Positions 1 to 8,573 of a stretch of DNA of 35,316 nucleotides are shown here, in pieces. A program made the position numbers and the translations under genes. The stretch lies in contig CAMNQH010000034.1 of the NCBI GenBank assembly GCA_946549035.1, positions 1-35,316 on the forward strand, in the 5' to 3' direction. The stretch comes from an uncultured Lachnospiraceae bacterium. GTDB lineage: Bacteria > Bacillota > Clostridia > Lachnospirales > Lachnospiraceae. The notes beneath the pieces are model-generated. The model saw only the letters and a program-made list of their open reading frames with translations. It was not told the DNA's origin and did not search any database. Numbering within the stretch: the stretch's first letter is position 1; the number at the start of each line of letters is the position of its first letter.

Positions 1-54
1 TAGGTACAACGTAATCTGTCATACCTACCTATATGCACCCTGTTTGTCAGCGTT

Positions 55-88
55 AGTGATAAGTTGTTGTAAATACTTCCTTATCACT
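55..88. repeat. 9-bp inverted repeat downstream of tRNA-Met
   Basis: Arms AGTGATAAG (55-63) and CTTATCACT (80-88) enclose a 16-base loop. It lies just beyond the tRNA-Met 3' end, where a tRNA operon terminator could be expected, but neither strand has a T-run after the stem. Its role is unknown. Confidence 0.3.
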
Positions 89-119
89 ATAAAACCAACA
101 TTTTCAGGACTTCCTAAAA

Positions 120-193
120 TAGCGGAAGAGGGATTTGAACCCCCGACACCACGGGTATGAACCGTGTGCTCTCGCCAACTGAGCTATTCCGCC
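120..193 (-). tRNA. tRNA-Met(CAT)
   Basis: Read on the minus strand, this folds as a 74-base cloverleaf. The acceptor stem is GGCGGAA/TTCCGCT with a first G-U pair and discriminator A. The D-arm contains AGCTCAGTTGG. The anticodon arm is CACGG-TTCATAC-CCGTG, which gives CAT, and the T-arm is GGGGGTTCAAATCCC. The acceptor begins with a paired G, unlike the C1-A72 mismatch of initiator tRNA, so elongator Met is preferred. tRNA-Ile with a lysidine-modified CAT anticodon is a less likely alternative. CCA is not encoded. It lies 27 bases downstream of tRNA-Val in the same orientation, so they are probably co-transcribed. Confidence 0.93.
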
Positions 194-220
194 AAAATTC
201 TATAACTAGTTGTTATAGAA

Positions 221-293
221 TGGGACCTATAGGGCTCGAACCTATGACCCTCTGCTTGTAAGGCAGATGCTCTCCCAGCTGAGCTAAGATCCC
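221..293 (-). tRNA. tRNA-Val(TAC)
   Basis: On the minus strand this is a 73-base cloverleaf with acceptor GGGATCT/AGGTCCC (one T-G pair) and discriminator A. The anticodon arm is TCTGC-CTTACAA-GCAGA, giving anticodon TAC, and the T-arm carries GGTTCGAGCCC. CCA is not encoded. It is the first tRNA behind the promoter at 334-362 and is followed by tRNA-Met. More tRNAs may lie beyond the left edge. Confidence 0.94.
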
Positions 294-333
294 TTGTGTC
301 TGCTGTCTTGTACTAACTGCAACCGACTTGATT

Positions 334-362
334 AGTATACTATCACTGTCAAAAAAAGTCAA
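334..362 (-). promoter_or_regulatory. SigA-type promoter of the tRNA-Val/tRNA-Met unit
   Basis: On the minus strand, -35 TTGACT (357-362) and -10 TATACT (334-339) are separated by exactly 17 bases. This is 5/6 to consensus for each box. The predicted start is about 35 bases before tRNA-Val, which fits a stable-RNA promoter. Confidence 0.8.
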
Positions 363-655
363 GACATTTTTTTCATTTTTTTATATTTTTTTCATCATAA
401 AAAAATAAGGAAAAACCGCACATTTAAATATAAACTTCCTAATCCTATCGTTTCGAAACAGCTAAAACAAACATAGCTTTTTGATTATTACCTATCTTCC
501 AGACAGATTCCGACATCATTTGCTACAAAAGCATGGTAATATAAAAATACTTCATCTTGGCTTCCCACATAGTTCCAACTACAGAAAGCCTATTCCCTAT
601 TCCGGCTGCCTCTTGAATTCCCGTTCAGGAGGCAGCCAAAACTTTGTTTCAAAAA
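363..655. other. AT-rich intergenic region, no gene supported
   Basis: This stretch lies between the tRNA promoter and the purL terminator. It has long A/T runs near 363-410 and one conspicuous 14-bp hairpin (604-637). Short open frames here have no ribosome site or recognisable product. Confidence 0.6.
604..637. repeat. 14-bp hairpin beyond the purL terminator
   Basis: GGCTGCCTC (604-612) pairs with GAGGCAGCC (629-637). The stem extends inward through TTGAA/TTCAG with one T-G pair, leaving a loop of about 6 bases. Neither strand has a T-run after it, so it is not a typical intrinsic terminator. It may back up the terminator at 651-695 or be an old operator. Confidence 0.45.
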
Positions 656-695
656 ACGACCTCAAAGGGAGACTTTACTCCCGTTTCAAGGTCGT
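651..695 (-). terminator. Intrinsic terminator of purL
   Basis: ACGACCT (656-662) pairs with AGGTCGT (689-695), with inner GGGAG/CTCCC pairing. On the minus strand the stem is followed by TTTTTT (651-656 region), immediately after the purL stop. The other strand also has a short T-run, so it may act in both directions. Confidence 0.75.
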
Positions 696-703
696 TCTTT
701 TAA

Positions 704-3700
704 TTACTTAAAATACGCCACGCCACTTTCAAATAACTTCAAATCCTGCTCTCCATAGATATTAATCGCCACATTTCTGCCCCGACGCTCTGCATGGGCC
801 ATTTTTCCTAAAATCCTGCCGTCCGGGCTGGTAATGCCCTCAATCGCCTGGAAAGAACCATTGACGTTCCATTCTTCATCCATGGTGGGCTGCCCGTTTT
901 CATTCACATATTGCGTCGCCACCTGGCCATTTTCAAACAGCCGCTGTAACCATTCCGAAGACGCTACAAACCGTCCCTCTCCGTGGGAAGCCGGACTGGT
1001 ATAAGTCTCTCCCAGCTTTGCCTGCATCAGCCAGGGGGATTTATTGGATACTACTTTCGTATTGACCATTCTGGAAATATGGCGGCCAATGGTATTATAG
1101 GTCAAAGTAGGTGAATCCGGCGTTTGTAGTCTAATCTCGCCGTAGGGAACAAGGCCCAGCTTTACTAAGGCCTGGAAGCCGTTGCAGATGCCCAGCATCA
1201 ATCCGTCCCGCTCTTGAAGCAAACGGTTCACAGCCTCTGTCATCTTCTCATTCCGGAATGCGGTAGCAAAAAACTTCGCGCTTCCCTCCGGTTCATCCCC
1301 TGCGGAAAAACCACCTGGGAACATTACAATCTGGGCACGGTCAATGGCCGCTGCAAAAGCGTCCACAGATTCCCGGATCTCCGATGCGCTTAAATTTCGG
1401 AACACCTGAACAATGGTGTCGGCTCCGGCGCGTTCAAAAGCCCTGGCGCTGTCATACTCGCAATTCGTTCCTGGAAAAACCGGAATAAAGACGGTTGGCC
1501 TGGCTGTTTTATGCTTGCATACATATACCTCTTTCCTTTGGAAAAGCTCCGTATCCACAGCTTCTGTCCCCTCCAGGGCACGGGTAGGGAATACGTTTTC
1601 CAACGGCTGTTTCCACGCCTGTAAGGCTTCCTCCATCGAAATTGTGATACCGTCATAGAAAAGCTCCGGCTTTGCCGTTACCTCTCCGATGACTGCCCAA
1701 TCCCCGTCTGCTTCCTTTAAAAGCTCCAGCTTCTCTGATGCCACTTCTGCTATCAGGCTGCCGAACCCGGGAGCAAACATAGACTCTTTACAAGCCGCTG
1801 CATCCAAGGATACGCCCAGCTGATTGCCAAAGGCCATCTTTCCTGCCGCCGCTGCAATCCCTTTTCCGTCTAAGGCATATGCGGACACAATCACTCCCTG
1901 CTGAATCAGCTTGTGAACCACGCCATACAGATTCATCACCTGACCATAATCCGGCAGGTCATAATCGTCTCTTTTTGCCTCAAAATATACCAGCTTGTTG
2001 CCAGGCTGCTTTAATTCTGGGGTAATGATATCCTTCTCCTTTGCAATATCCACCGCAAAGGATACCAAGGTAGGGGGAACGTCAATCTCGTTAAACGTTC
2101 CGGACATGGAATCCTTTCCTCCAATGGAAGGCAGCCCCAGGCCGATCTGCGCACTGTAAGCTCCCAGAAGCGCTGCAAAAGGCTGGCTCCAACGTTTGGG
2201 CTCCTGGCTCATTCTCCGGAAATACTCCTGGAATGTAAAGCGGATCTTCTCATACGCTCCCCCAGACGCCACAATCCGGGCCACAGACTCCAACACCCCG
2301 TAAACGGCCCCGTGATAAGGGCTCCAGGAAGAAAGGAAGGGGTCAAATCCGTAAGCCATCATCGTAACCGTATCGCAGTCCCCCTTTGCCACCGGAAGCT
2401 TTGCCACCATGCTTTGCGTCTCGGTAAGCTGATATTTTCCTCCAAAGGGCATCAATACGCTGCCTGCGCCAATGGAGCCGTCAAACCGCTCCACCAGCCC
2501 CTTCTGGGAGCATACGTTCAAATCCCCGAGAGTAGATAACCATGCCTTTTTTACATCCCCCTCTTTCAGGGCCTCCTGTACCTTCGAAATCTCTATTTTT
2601 TCAAAAAAATTCTCCTGGCGGTCCGGAATCTCCACGGCTACCGCCGTCTCCTGATGGGCGCCGTTGGTATCCAGAAACGCTCTGGAAATATTCACAATCT
2701 CTTTGCCCCGCCATTCCAAAACGAGACGAGGTTCTTCTGTCACCACAGCCACCGTTACGGCCTCCAGATTTTCTGAAGCCGCATATTCCAAAAAGCGGGG
2801 AGCGTCTTTGGGGGCAACCAGCACCGCCATACGTTCCTGAGACTCGGAAATGGCGATCTCCGTGCCGTCCAGTCCGGCATATTTTTTGGGTACAAGATCA
2901 AGCTGCACCCGAAGTCCCTCCGCCAGCTCCCCAATGGCTACAGAAACGCCTCCGGCGCCAAAATCATTACATTTTTTAATGATATGGGAGACCTCTTCCC
3001 GGCGGAACAGACGCTGAATCTTCCGCTCCGTGGGAGGATTTCCTTTTTGCACTTCCGCTCCGCAGGTATCCAGGGATTGTGTGGTATGGGCTTTGGAAGA
3101 GCCAGTGGCGCCGCCGCATCCGTCCCGGCCGGTACGGCCTCCCAATAAGATAATTACATCCCCGGGATCCGAGGTCAGCCGCTGCACTGCCCGGCGGGGC
3201 GCCGCTCCCATTACGGCCCCAATCTCCATCCGTTTGGCCACATAGTCCGGATGGTAGATTTCTTTCACATATCCGGTGGCAAGGCCGATCTGATTCCCAT
3301 AGGAGCTGTACCCGTGGGCCGCCTCCCTTACCAGCTTTTTCTGAGGCAGCTTCCCTGTCAGTGTTTCCTTCAAATCCACCGTGGGATCTGCCGCCCCCGT
3401 TACACGCATCGCCTGATAGACATAAGTCCGCCCGGACAAAGGATCCCGTATCGCCCCTCCCAGGCAAGTCGCCGCACCCCCAAAGGGTTCAATTTCCGTG
3501 GGATGGTTATGGGTTTCATTTTTGAAATTCACAAGCCATTCTTCCGTCTGCCCGTCCACTTCCACAGGAACCACAATAGAGCAGGCATTGATCTCGTCGG
3601 ACTCCTCCTGATCCTCCAGCTTTCCTTCTTTTTTCAAACGCTTCATTGCCATCAGGGCCAAATCCATCAGGCAAACAAATTTGTCCTCCCGTCCCTGATA

Positions 3701-4489
3701 CAGCTCCTTATGCGTACGCAGATAATCTTCGTACGTTTCCTCCATAGGCTTACGGTAATAGCCCTCCTGAAAAGACACCTCCTTTAACTCTGTAGAAAAA
3801 GTGGTGTGACGGCAGTGGTCGGACCAGTAGGTATCCAATACCCGGATCTCCGTCATAGACGGATCCCTGTTTTCTTCTTTCTTAAAATAATTCTGAATAT
3901 GCAAAAAATCCTGGAAGGTCATAGCCAGGCCAAACGTTTGATACAGCTTTAAAAGCTCTTCCTTTGGCATATCCGAAAAACCCTCCAAAATCTTGATATC
4001 GGCAGGCTCTTCAAATACGCTCTTTAAGGTCTCGGGCTTTTGTTCCTCCGCCTCCCGGGAGTCCACGGGATTGATGCAGTGGGCTTTTACCGCCGCAAGC
4101 TGCCCGTCGTCCCATGTCCCCTCCAGCACATACGTGGTGGCGGTACGAATCATGGGCTCTTCATTTTCATTTAATAATTTAATACACTGCTGGGCGGAAT
4201 CTGCCCGCTGGTCAAATTGTCCCGGCAAAAATTCCACACTGAAAGCCGTTCCCTCCCCCAGCGGAAATTCCTCCTGGTATATTTCATCCACCGGAGGCTC
4301 GGAAAAAACCGTAGGAAGCGCTTTTTCATACGTCTCTTGGGAAATATTTTCAATATCATACCGAATCAGGATTCTTACTTTGGTAAGATCCTTCATTCCC
4401 AAATAACTTCTGATCTCTGCCCCAAGGGCCTTGGCCTGTACGTCATAAGGCTCTTTTTTTTCCACATATACTCTTCTTACGCTGCTCAT
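704..4489 (-). CDS. purL: Phosphoribosylformylglycinamidine synthase, single-chain PurL
   Basis: This enzyme catalyses the fourth step of de novo purine synthesis: FGAR + ATP + glutamine to FGAM. At 1261 residues it is the large fused form, not the small PurL+PurS+PurQ set of Bacillus. The N-terminal domain is followed by the linker with DTYWSDHCRHTTF near residues 219-231. The first AIRS-like domain has NETHNHPTEIEPFGGAATC near 324-342, and a second synthase half contains GGKDSMSGTF. A C-terminal class I glutamine amidotransferase domain runs from about residue 1000 to the end. Its triad is visible: Cys1102 in GICNGFQ, and His1232 and Glu1234 in MAHAE. The ATG has GGGAGG seven bases upstream. 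It stands alone, with its own terminator, opposite a LysR gene. No other pur gene is in the window. Confidence 0.97.
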   Translation of the reverse strand: MSSVRRVYVEKKEPYDVQAKALGAEIRSYLGMKDLTKVRILIRYDIENISQETYEKALPTVFSEPPVDEIYQEEFPLGEGTAFSVEFLPGQFDQRADSAQQCIKLLNENEEPMIRTATTYVLEGTWDDGQLAAVKAHCINPVDSREAEEQKPETLKSVFEEPADIKILEGFSDMPKEELLKLYQTFGLAMTFQDFLHIQNYFKKEENRDPSMTEIRVLDTYWSDHCRHTTFSTELKEVSFQEGYYRKPMEETYEDYLRTHKELYQGREDKFVCLMDLALMAMKRLKKEGKLEDQEESDEINACSIVVPVEVDGQTEEWLVNFKNETHNHPTEIEPFGGAATCLGGAIRDPLSGRTYVYQAMRVTGAADPTVDLKETLTGKLPQKKLVREAAHGYSSYGNQIGLATGYVKEIYHPDYVAKRMEIGAVMGAAPRRAVQRLTSDPGDVIILLGGRTGRDGCGGATGSSKAHTTQSLDTCGAEVQKGNPPTERKIQRLFRREEVSHIIKKCNDFGAGGVSVAIGELAEGLRVQLDLVPKKYAGLDGTEIAISESQERMAVLVAPKDAPRFLEYAASENLEAVTVAVVTEEPRLVLEWRGKEIVNISRAFLDTNGAHQETAVAVEIPDRQENFFEKIEISKVQEALKEGDVKKAWLSTLGDLNVCSQKGLVERFDGSIGAGSVLMPFGGKYQLTETQSMVAKLPVAKGDCDTVTMMAYGFDPFLSSWSPYHGAVYGVLESVARIVASGGAYEKIRFTFQEYFRRMSQEPKRWSQPFAALLGAYSAQIGLGLPSIGGKDSMSGTFNEIDVPPTLVSFAVDIAKEKDIITPELKQPGNKLVYFEAKRDDYDLPDYGQVMNLYGVVHKLIQQGVIVSAYALDGKGIAAAAGKMAFGNQLGVSLDAAACKESMFAPGFGSLIAEVASEKLELLKEADGDWAVIGEVTAKPELFYDGITISMEEALQAWKQPLENVFPTRALEGTEAVDTELFQRKEVYVCKHKTARPTVFIPVFPGTNCEYDSARAFERAGADTIVQVFRNLSASEIRESVDAFAAAIDRAQIVMFPGGFSAGDEPEGSAKFFATAFRNEKMTEAVNRLLQERDGLMLGICNGFQALVKLGLVPYGEIRLQTPDSPTLTYNTIGRHISRMVNTKVVSNKSPWLMQAKLGETYTSPASHGEGRFVASSEWLQRLFENGQVATQYVNENGQPTMDEEWNVNGSFQAIEGITSPDGRILGKMAHAERRGRNVAINIYGEQDLKLFESGVAYFK

Positions 4490-4540
4490 TTTGACCTCCC
4501 GTAATGTTAGATTTTCACTTTCGCTTCTTTTTTTTATTTT

Positions 4541-4569
4541 ATCATAAGAAAAATCATTCGTATAATTAA
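4541..4569 (-). promoter_or_regulatory. Possible purL promoter
   Basis: On the minus strand, -10 TATGAT (4541-4546) lies 17 bases from a weak -35 TTAATT (4564-4569), about 50 bases before the purL ATG. I see no purine riboswitch fold or clear PurR box in the 4490-4665 leader. Confidence 0.4.
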
Positions 4570-4665
4570 TATATTTAATCTTTCTTATAAGCTATCTCTT
4601 AAAATTCCTTGGGACAGCCTTTGCAGCCCGGGGTTTTAAACATTAGAATCCTTTGGGGAACTATA

Positions 4666-4694
4666 TTGACACATTTATTATCTATACTTATAAT
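4666..4694 (+). promoter_or_regulatory. Consensus promoter of the LysR gene
   Basis: TTGACA (4666-4671), 17 bases, TATAAT (4689-4694) is a perfect SigA consensus. The transcript would start near 4701. This excludes the upstream in-frame TTG at 4694 as the start codon and supports ATG 4745. Confidence 0.88.
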
Positions 4695-4744
4695 TGTACT
4701 ATACACAGTCTCATCGTCTCCACATTTCAGGAAAGGATGGTCCC

Positions 4745-5638
4745 ATGGATATTAATTATGAATTATATAAAGTTTTTTACTATGTCGCATCTTCTTTGAG
4801 TTTTTCAGAAGCTTCCAAAAAACTATTTATTTCCCAGTCAGCGGTGAGTCAGTCCATTAAGACTCTGGAACGTAAACTGAATCAGCCCCTGTTTGTCCGA
4901 AGCACAAAAAAGGTTCAGCTTACCCCCGCCGGAACCATATTGTTTAAGCACATTGAACCTGCCATGAATCTGATCCGTCGAGGCGAGACACAGCTTTTAG
5001 ACAGCAGTACCCTTGGGTTGGGACAGATTCACATCGGAGCCAGCGACACCATCTGCCGTTACCTCCTGGTGCCCTGCCTGCAGCAATTCCATAAAAAGTT
5101 TCCGGGCGTACCCATAAAGGTAACCAACGCAACCTCCCTAGGATGCGTAGAGCTTCTGGAACAGGGAAAAGTAGACGTTATCATCGCCAACACTCCCAAC
5201 AGCCGGCTGAATCCTTCCTATGTAAAAAAGACCCTGCGGCAGTTTCAGGATGTATTTCTTGCCAACCCTGCCTATTTTAATATGAAGCAGCAGCAAATTC
5301 CCTTAGAAACCTTAAAGCAATATCCCATTCTGGCCCTGGACCGGAAATGCACCACCAGCGAATTCCTTCACCATCTGTTTTTACAGCATCATCTGGAGCT
5401 GGTTCCCCAGGTGGAGCTAAGCAGCAATGACCTGCTCATCGATCTGGCCAGAATCGGAATCGGGATCGCATTCCTCCCGGACTATTGCATCGGTCCTAAA
5501 CTCCAGGATTTGTATGTGCTTCAAACAAAAGAGGAGATCCCCAAACGCCAGGTGGTAGCCGCCGTAAATACTGCCCTTCCCATCTCGGCGTCTACGGAAG
5601 AATTCTTACGCCTTTTGCCGGAGGAGCCCATGGAATAG
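4745..5638 (+). CDS. LysR-family transcriptional regulator
   Basis: The 297-residue protein has a classic LysR winged HTH at its N-terminus: YVASSLSFSEASKKLFISQS and then SAVSQSIKTLERKLNQPLF, about residues 10-55. A periplasmic-binding-like effector domain follows, with GLGQIHIGASDTICRYLLVP near 85-110. The start is set by AAAGGATGG upstream of ATG 4745 and by the promoter at 4666-4694. A longer in-frame reading would begin inside the -10 box. It is transcribed away from purL, and LysR proteins often control a divergent neighbour, but nothing here shows which metabolite or gene it controls. It ends at a bidirectional terminator shared with rhaA. Confidence 0.93.
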   Translation: MDINYELYKVFYYVASSLSFSEASKKLFISQSAVSQSIKTLERKLNQPLFVRSTKKVQLTPAGTILFKHIEPAMNLIRRGETQLLDSSTLGLGQIHIGASDTICRYLLVPCLQQFHKKFPGVPIKVTNATSLGCVELLEQGKVDVIIANTPNSRLNPSYVKKTLRQFQDVFLANPAYFNMKQQQIPLETLKQYPILALDRKCTTSEFLHHLFLQHHLELVPQVELSSNDLLIDLARIGIGIAFLPDYCIGPKLQDLYVLQTKEEIPKRQVVAAVNTALPISASTEEFLRLLPEEPME

Positions 5639-5679
5639 GAAAACCCTCCTCTGCATTTAGCGGACAAGTCCCCTGACGC

Positions 5680-5735
5680 AAAAAAGCCGTCCTAAGGGAA
5701 TGTATGACACGCTCCCCGCCGGACGGCTTCTCTCT
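5680..5735. terminator. Bidirectional terminator between LysR and rhaA
   Basis: AAGCCGTCC (5684-5692) pairs with GGACGGCTT (5721-5729) around a long loop. On the minus strand the stem is followed by TTTTTTG, ending rhaBA. On the plus strand it is followed by CTCTCTTT, ending the LysR transcript. Confidence 0.75.
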
Positions 5736-5743
5736 TTATCCTT

Positions 5744-7003
5744 CTATCTCTTTAATAACACTTCTGCTTCATAAGTTTTCACTTCTTCCAGCCAGGAAGC
5801 GTCCCCCGCCACGCCGCAGCGTCTGCAGTATTCTCCCCACACATCACCGAAGGGATACATTTTTACTTCCTCCTGCTGTACCATCAGCTCCGTCATATGA
5901 TTCTCATCCTGCAGCTTCTTTAAGGTCTCATTGGGCGTACAAAGAGCCTGAAGCAAGGCTTTTTGCCAGCTTCTAAACCCAACGGTCCATGCAGAAATAC
6001 GGTTGATGCTGGCGTCAAAATAATCCAGAGCCATATATACCCGGTCAAAGGCATTATTTCTTACAATCTCTTTCGCCATCTCCCTGGTTTCGTCGTCAAA
6101 TAGCACCACGTGGTCGCTGTCCCAGCGGATCGGACGCGTAATATGCAGCGCAATCTCCGGGAAAAAGCACAACAGCGCCGGGATCTTGTCAGACACCACT
6201 TCCGTGGGATGGTAATGGCCATTGTCCATCAAGGGCATACACTTATCACGATGGGCCGCCGCAAAGCTCAAAGAGAATTCTGCGCTTCCCACGGTGTAAG
6301 CCTCCACGCCAATCCCAAATACCTTGGATTCTACACAAGGCTTCACCTTATGATAGTCGTAGGGCTCGGATAAAATCTGTTCAATGGCGTCTTTGTACCG
6401 CATCCTGGGGCCCATACGGTCCGCCGGAATATCCTTATATCCATCTCCGGTCCAGATATTCATCACACAAGGTATTCCCGTTTCCTCTGCAAAATACTGA
6501 GAAATCCGAATACATGCTTTGCCGTGATTGATCCAGAACCGCCTGGTTTCCTCATCCGGGCTTGACAGTGTCAAGCCGTCTTTTACCTTGTCATGGGAGA
6601 AAAAAGTGGGGTTAAAGTCTATACCGACTCCGTGCTTTTTAGCAAATTCCACCCATTTTGCAAAATGCTTCGGCTCCAGCTGATCTCTGTCTGCAAACTG
6701 TCCCGGCTCCATAATTGCGTAACATGCGTGAAGGTTCAATTTCACTTTCCCAGGCACAAGGCTCATCACCTTCTCCATATCGGCCATCAACTGTTCCGGC
6801 GTTTTAGCTCTTCCCGGGTAATCTCCGGTGGTCTGGATTCCTCCGGTCAGGGGCCCCTCATGGTCAAAGCCCAACACGTCGTCTCCCTGCCAGCAATGCA
6901 GGGAAACCGGAAGCTCCTTTAATGTCTCTATGGCTTTCTCCGTGTCTACACCGACTTTTGCATACAGTTCCCGTGCGGATTCATAGCGTTCTTCTCTTGT
7001 CAT
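5744..7003 (-). CDS. rhaA: L-rhamnose isomerase
   Basis: RhaA converts L-rhamnose to L-rhamnulose in the cytoplasm, the first step of phosphorylative rhamnose breakdown. At 419 residues it has the family's normal length. Recognisable blocks are SLHCWQGDDVLGF near residues 34-46, GGIQTTGDYPGRA near 54-66, GIDFNPTFFSHDK near 127-139, and ITRPIRWDSDHVV in the second half. The WDSDH block carries metal-binding Asp and His residues of the TIM-barrel active site. AGGAGG lies 7 bases before the ATG. It begins 14 bases after the rhaB stop, so the two form one operon. No rhamnulose-1-phosphate aldolase, mutarotase or transporter is present in the window. Confidence 0.97.
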   Translation of the reverse strand: MTREERYESARELYAKVGVDTEKAIETLKELPVSLHCWQGDDVLGFDHEGPLTGGIQTTGDYPGRAKTPEQLMADMEKVMSLVPGKVKLNLHACYAIMEPGQFADRDQLEPKHFAKWVEFAKKHGVGIDFNPTFFSHDKVKDGLTLSSPDEETRRFWINHGKACIRISQYFAEETGIPCVMNIWTGDGYKDIPADRMGPRMRYKDAIEQILSEPYDYHKVKPCVESKVFGIGVEAYTVGSAEFSLSFAAAHRDKCMPLMDNGHYHPTEVVSDKIPALLCFFPEIALHITRPIRWDSDHVVLFDDETREMAKEIVRNNAFDRVYMALDYFDASINRISAWTVGFRSWQKALLQALCTPNETLKKLQDENHMTELMVQQEEVKMYPFGDVWGEYCRRCGVAGDASWLEEVKTYEAEVLLKR

Positions 7004-7017
7004 GATACATCCTCCTG

Positions 7018-8427
7018 TTAAACATATGGTTCATATTGGGTTATTTCAAACGAATCGTAAATACAACTTCTGGCCTCTTCTACAGAGGTAAATTCCCCGG
7101 CTTTTATCATCTGGGCGGTAAGATTGCCGATGGCAGTGGCCTCTGTAGGGCCGGCATGGACTTTTTTACCGGTATATTTTGCAGTAAGCTGATTCAAATA
7201 TGACGCATTGGCGCCGCCACCTACCACATGAATCCGGCTGTAGGATCTTCCCATAATCGCCTCAATCTCTTTGGCGGTTTTGGCATAACATTCTCCCAGG
7301 CTATTGTAAACCACAGCCGCAATTTCTCCGGGAGTCTTGGGTTCTTTCTGTCCTGTTTCCCGGCAAAACTTCTGCACTTGCTCTATCATGCTTTTGGGAG
7401 CCAAAAAGCAATCGTCATCCACATCTACCCTGGAAGGGAAGCTGTCGCACTCTGCGGCCATATCGCAAAGCTGTGAAAAAGAATACGCATCCTGGAATTC
7501 TTTTTTCACATTTTGTATCATCCAAAGCCCCATAATATTCTTCAAGTAGCGGAATCGATAGTCATACCCGCCTTCATTTGTAATGTTGGCCGCCTTACTC
7601 TGGGGCGAACAGTTGGCCTTTTTGGTTTCAATGCCCATCAGCGACCATGTCCCGGAACTAATATAGAGAAAATCATCGTCATTTGCCGGCACGGACAGCA
7701 CAGCCGACGCCGTATCATGGGTTCCTGGCAGTACCACCTGACAATCAAATCCCACCAACTCCTGGATTTCCTTTTTCAAATGCCCCGCCACAGTTCCCGG
7801 CGTATGAATAGGCAAAAATATCTCTCGGTTATATCCTAACAGATCAATCAGCTCATAATCCCATTCCTTCGTCTCTGGATTCACTAACTGTCCCGTAGTG
7901 GCATTGGTGTATTCCTGCATTTTTACCCCGGTGAGCAAAAAATGAAAATAGTCCGGCGTCATAAGCAGAGCCGCCGCCTCATCCATCTGACCAGGATGCT
8001 CTGTTTTCACGGCCATTAACTGATAGATGGTATTAAATATCGCCTTCTGAATCCCTGTCCTGGCATACAAATCCTCTTCGGAAATCAGCTCGTACACCTT
8101 CTTATCCATGCCCTTGGTTCTGCCGTCACGATATCCCACCGTATCTCCCAGCAGCTTGTCCTCTTTATCCAGCAGTACAAAGTCCACGCCCCAGGTATCA
8201 ATTCCAAGGCTTACCGGAATCTTACTGGATTCTTTGCACTTTTTTATTCCGGTCAAAATCTCGTCAAACAGCCTGTCATGGCTCCAGCATAGATGGCCCT
8301 CCCGCTCTGTCAAGCCGTTTTCAAACCGGTATATCTCCTCCAGCTTCATTGTTCCATGCTCCAGCCGCCCCAAAATATGCCTCCCGCTAGATGCGCCGAT
8401 ATCAATAGCCAAATAATAATTCCCCAT
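7018..8427 (-). CDS. rhaB: Rhamnulokinase
   Basis: This FGGY-family kinase phosphorylates L-rhamnulose to rhamnulose-1-phosphate. The two actin-like lobes are visible. The N-terminal ATP-fold motif is AIDIGASSGRHILGRL, then LGIDTWGVDFVLLD, LLMTPDYFHFLLTG, LPGTHDTASAV, YISSGTWSLMG and a late VVGGGANASYLNQLTAK. I chose ATG 8427 (469 residues), which has GGAGG six bases upstream. The in-frame extension to 8472 would lie within the promoter -10 at 8459-8464. It is first in the rhaB-rhaA operon. Confidence 0.96.
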   Translation of the reverse strand: MGNYYLAIDIGASSGRHILGRLEHGTMKLEEIYRFENGLTEREGHLCWSHDRLFDEILTGIKKCKESSKIPVSLGIDTWGVDFVLLDKEDKLLGDTVGYRDGRTKGMDKKVYELISEEDLYARTGIQKAIFNTIYQLMAVKTEHPGQMDEAAALLMTPDYFHFLLTGVKMQEYTNATTGQLVNPETKEWDYELIDLLGYNREIFLPIHTPGTVAGHLKKEIQELVGFDCQVVLPGTHDTASAVLSVPANDDDFLYISSGTWSLMGIETKKANCSPQSKAANITNEGGYDYRFRYLKNIMGLWMIQNVKKEFQDAYSFSQLCDMAAECDSFPSRVDVDDDCFLAPKSMIEQVQKFCRETGQKEPKTPGEIAAVVYNSLGECYAKTAKEIEAIMGRSYSRIHVVGGGANASYLNQLTAKYTGKKVHAGPTEATAIGNLTAQMIKAGEFTSVEEARSCIYDSFEITQYEPYV

Positions 8428-8458
8428 TCTTTTTCCTCCTGCCCTTTTATCTGATTTC

Positions 8459-8487
8459 ATTATACCGCTCAAAATGCAAATAAATAA
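8459..8487 (-). promoter_or_regulatory. Likely rhaBA promoter
   Basis: On the minus strand, TATAAT (8459-8464) lies 17 bases from a weak -35, TTATTT (8482-8487), and about 32 bases before the rhaB ATG. The -35 falls inside the end of the 18-bp inverted repeat at 8482-8520. A weak -35 plus an overlapping palindrome suggests regulated initiation. Confidence 0.6.
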
Positions 8488-8520
8488 GGACGGTATTTTA
8501 TTAAAATACCGTCCTTATTT
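8482..8520. repeat. 18-bp perfect inverted repeat (terminator and/or rha operator)
   Basis: AAATAAGGACGGTATTTT (8482-8499) is exactly complementary to 8503-8520, with a 3-base centre ATT. It separates the DUF5680-like gene from rhaB. As RNA it would be a strong hairpin; on the plus strand it is followed by GTCTCTTTTTT and on the minus strand by ATTTGCATTTTG. As DNA it abuts the rhaB promoter with correct spacing to TATAAT. It may be a terminator for the upstream gene, an operator for rhaBA, or both. Confidence 0.7.
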
Positions 8521-8573
8521 GTCTCTTTTTTCCGGCAGTTTCACTGTATCAACAATCAAACGCCGCAATCATA

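Noticed and set aside
55..88. Hairpin as terminator of the tRNA operon
   Set aside because: There is no T-run on either strand after the stem, so it is kept only as an inverted repeat.
2976..3467. A 163-codon minus-strand frame inside purL
   Set aside because: It is an out-of-frame reading of purL, whose conserved synthase motifs run through the same bases.
4694..4744. In-frame 17-codon N-terminal extension of the LysR gene from a TTG
   Set aside because: It begins inside the perfect -10 box, so it would not be transcribed. ATG 4745 has a ribosome site and starts the family-conserved HTH.
4490..4744. Possible purine riboswitch before purL
   Set aside because: No three-way junction with conserved core could be seen; the leader is short and AT-rich.
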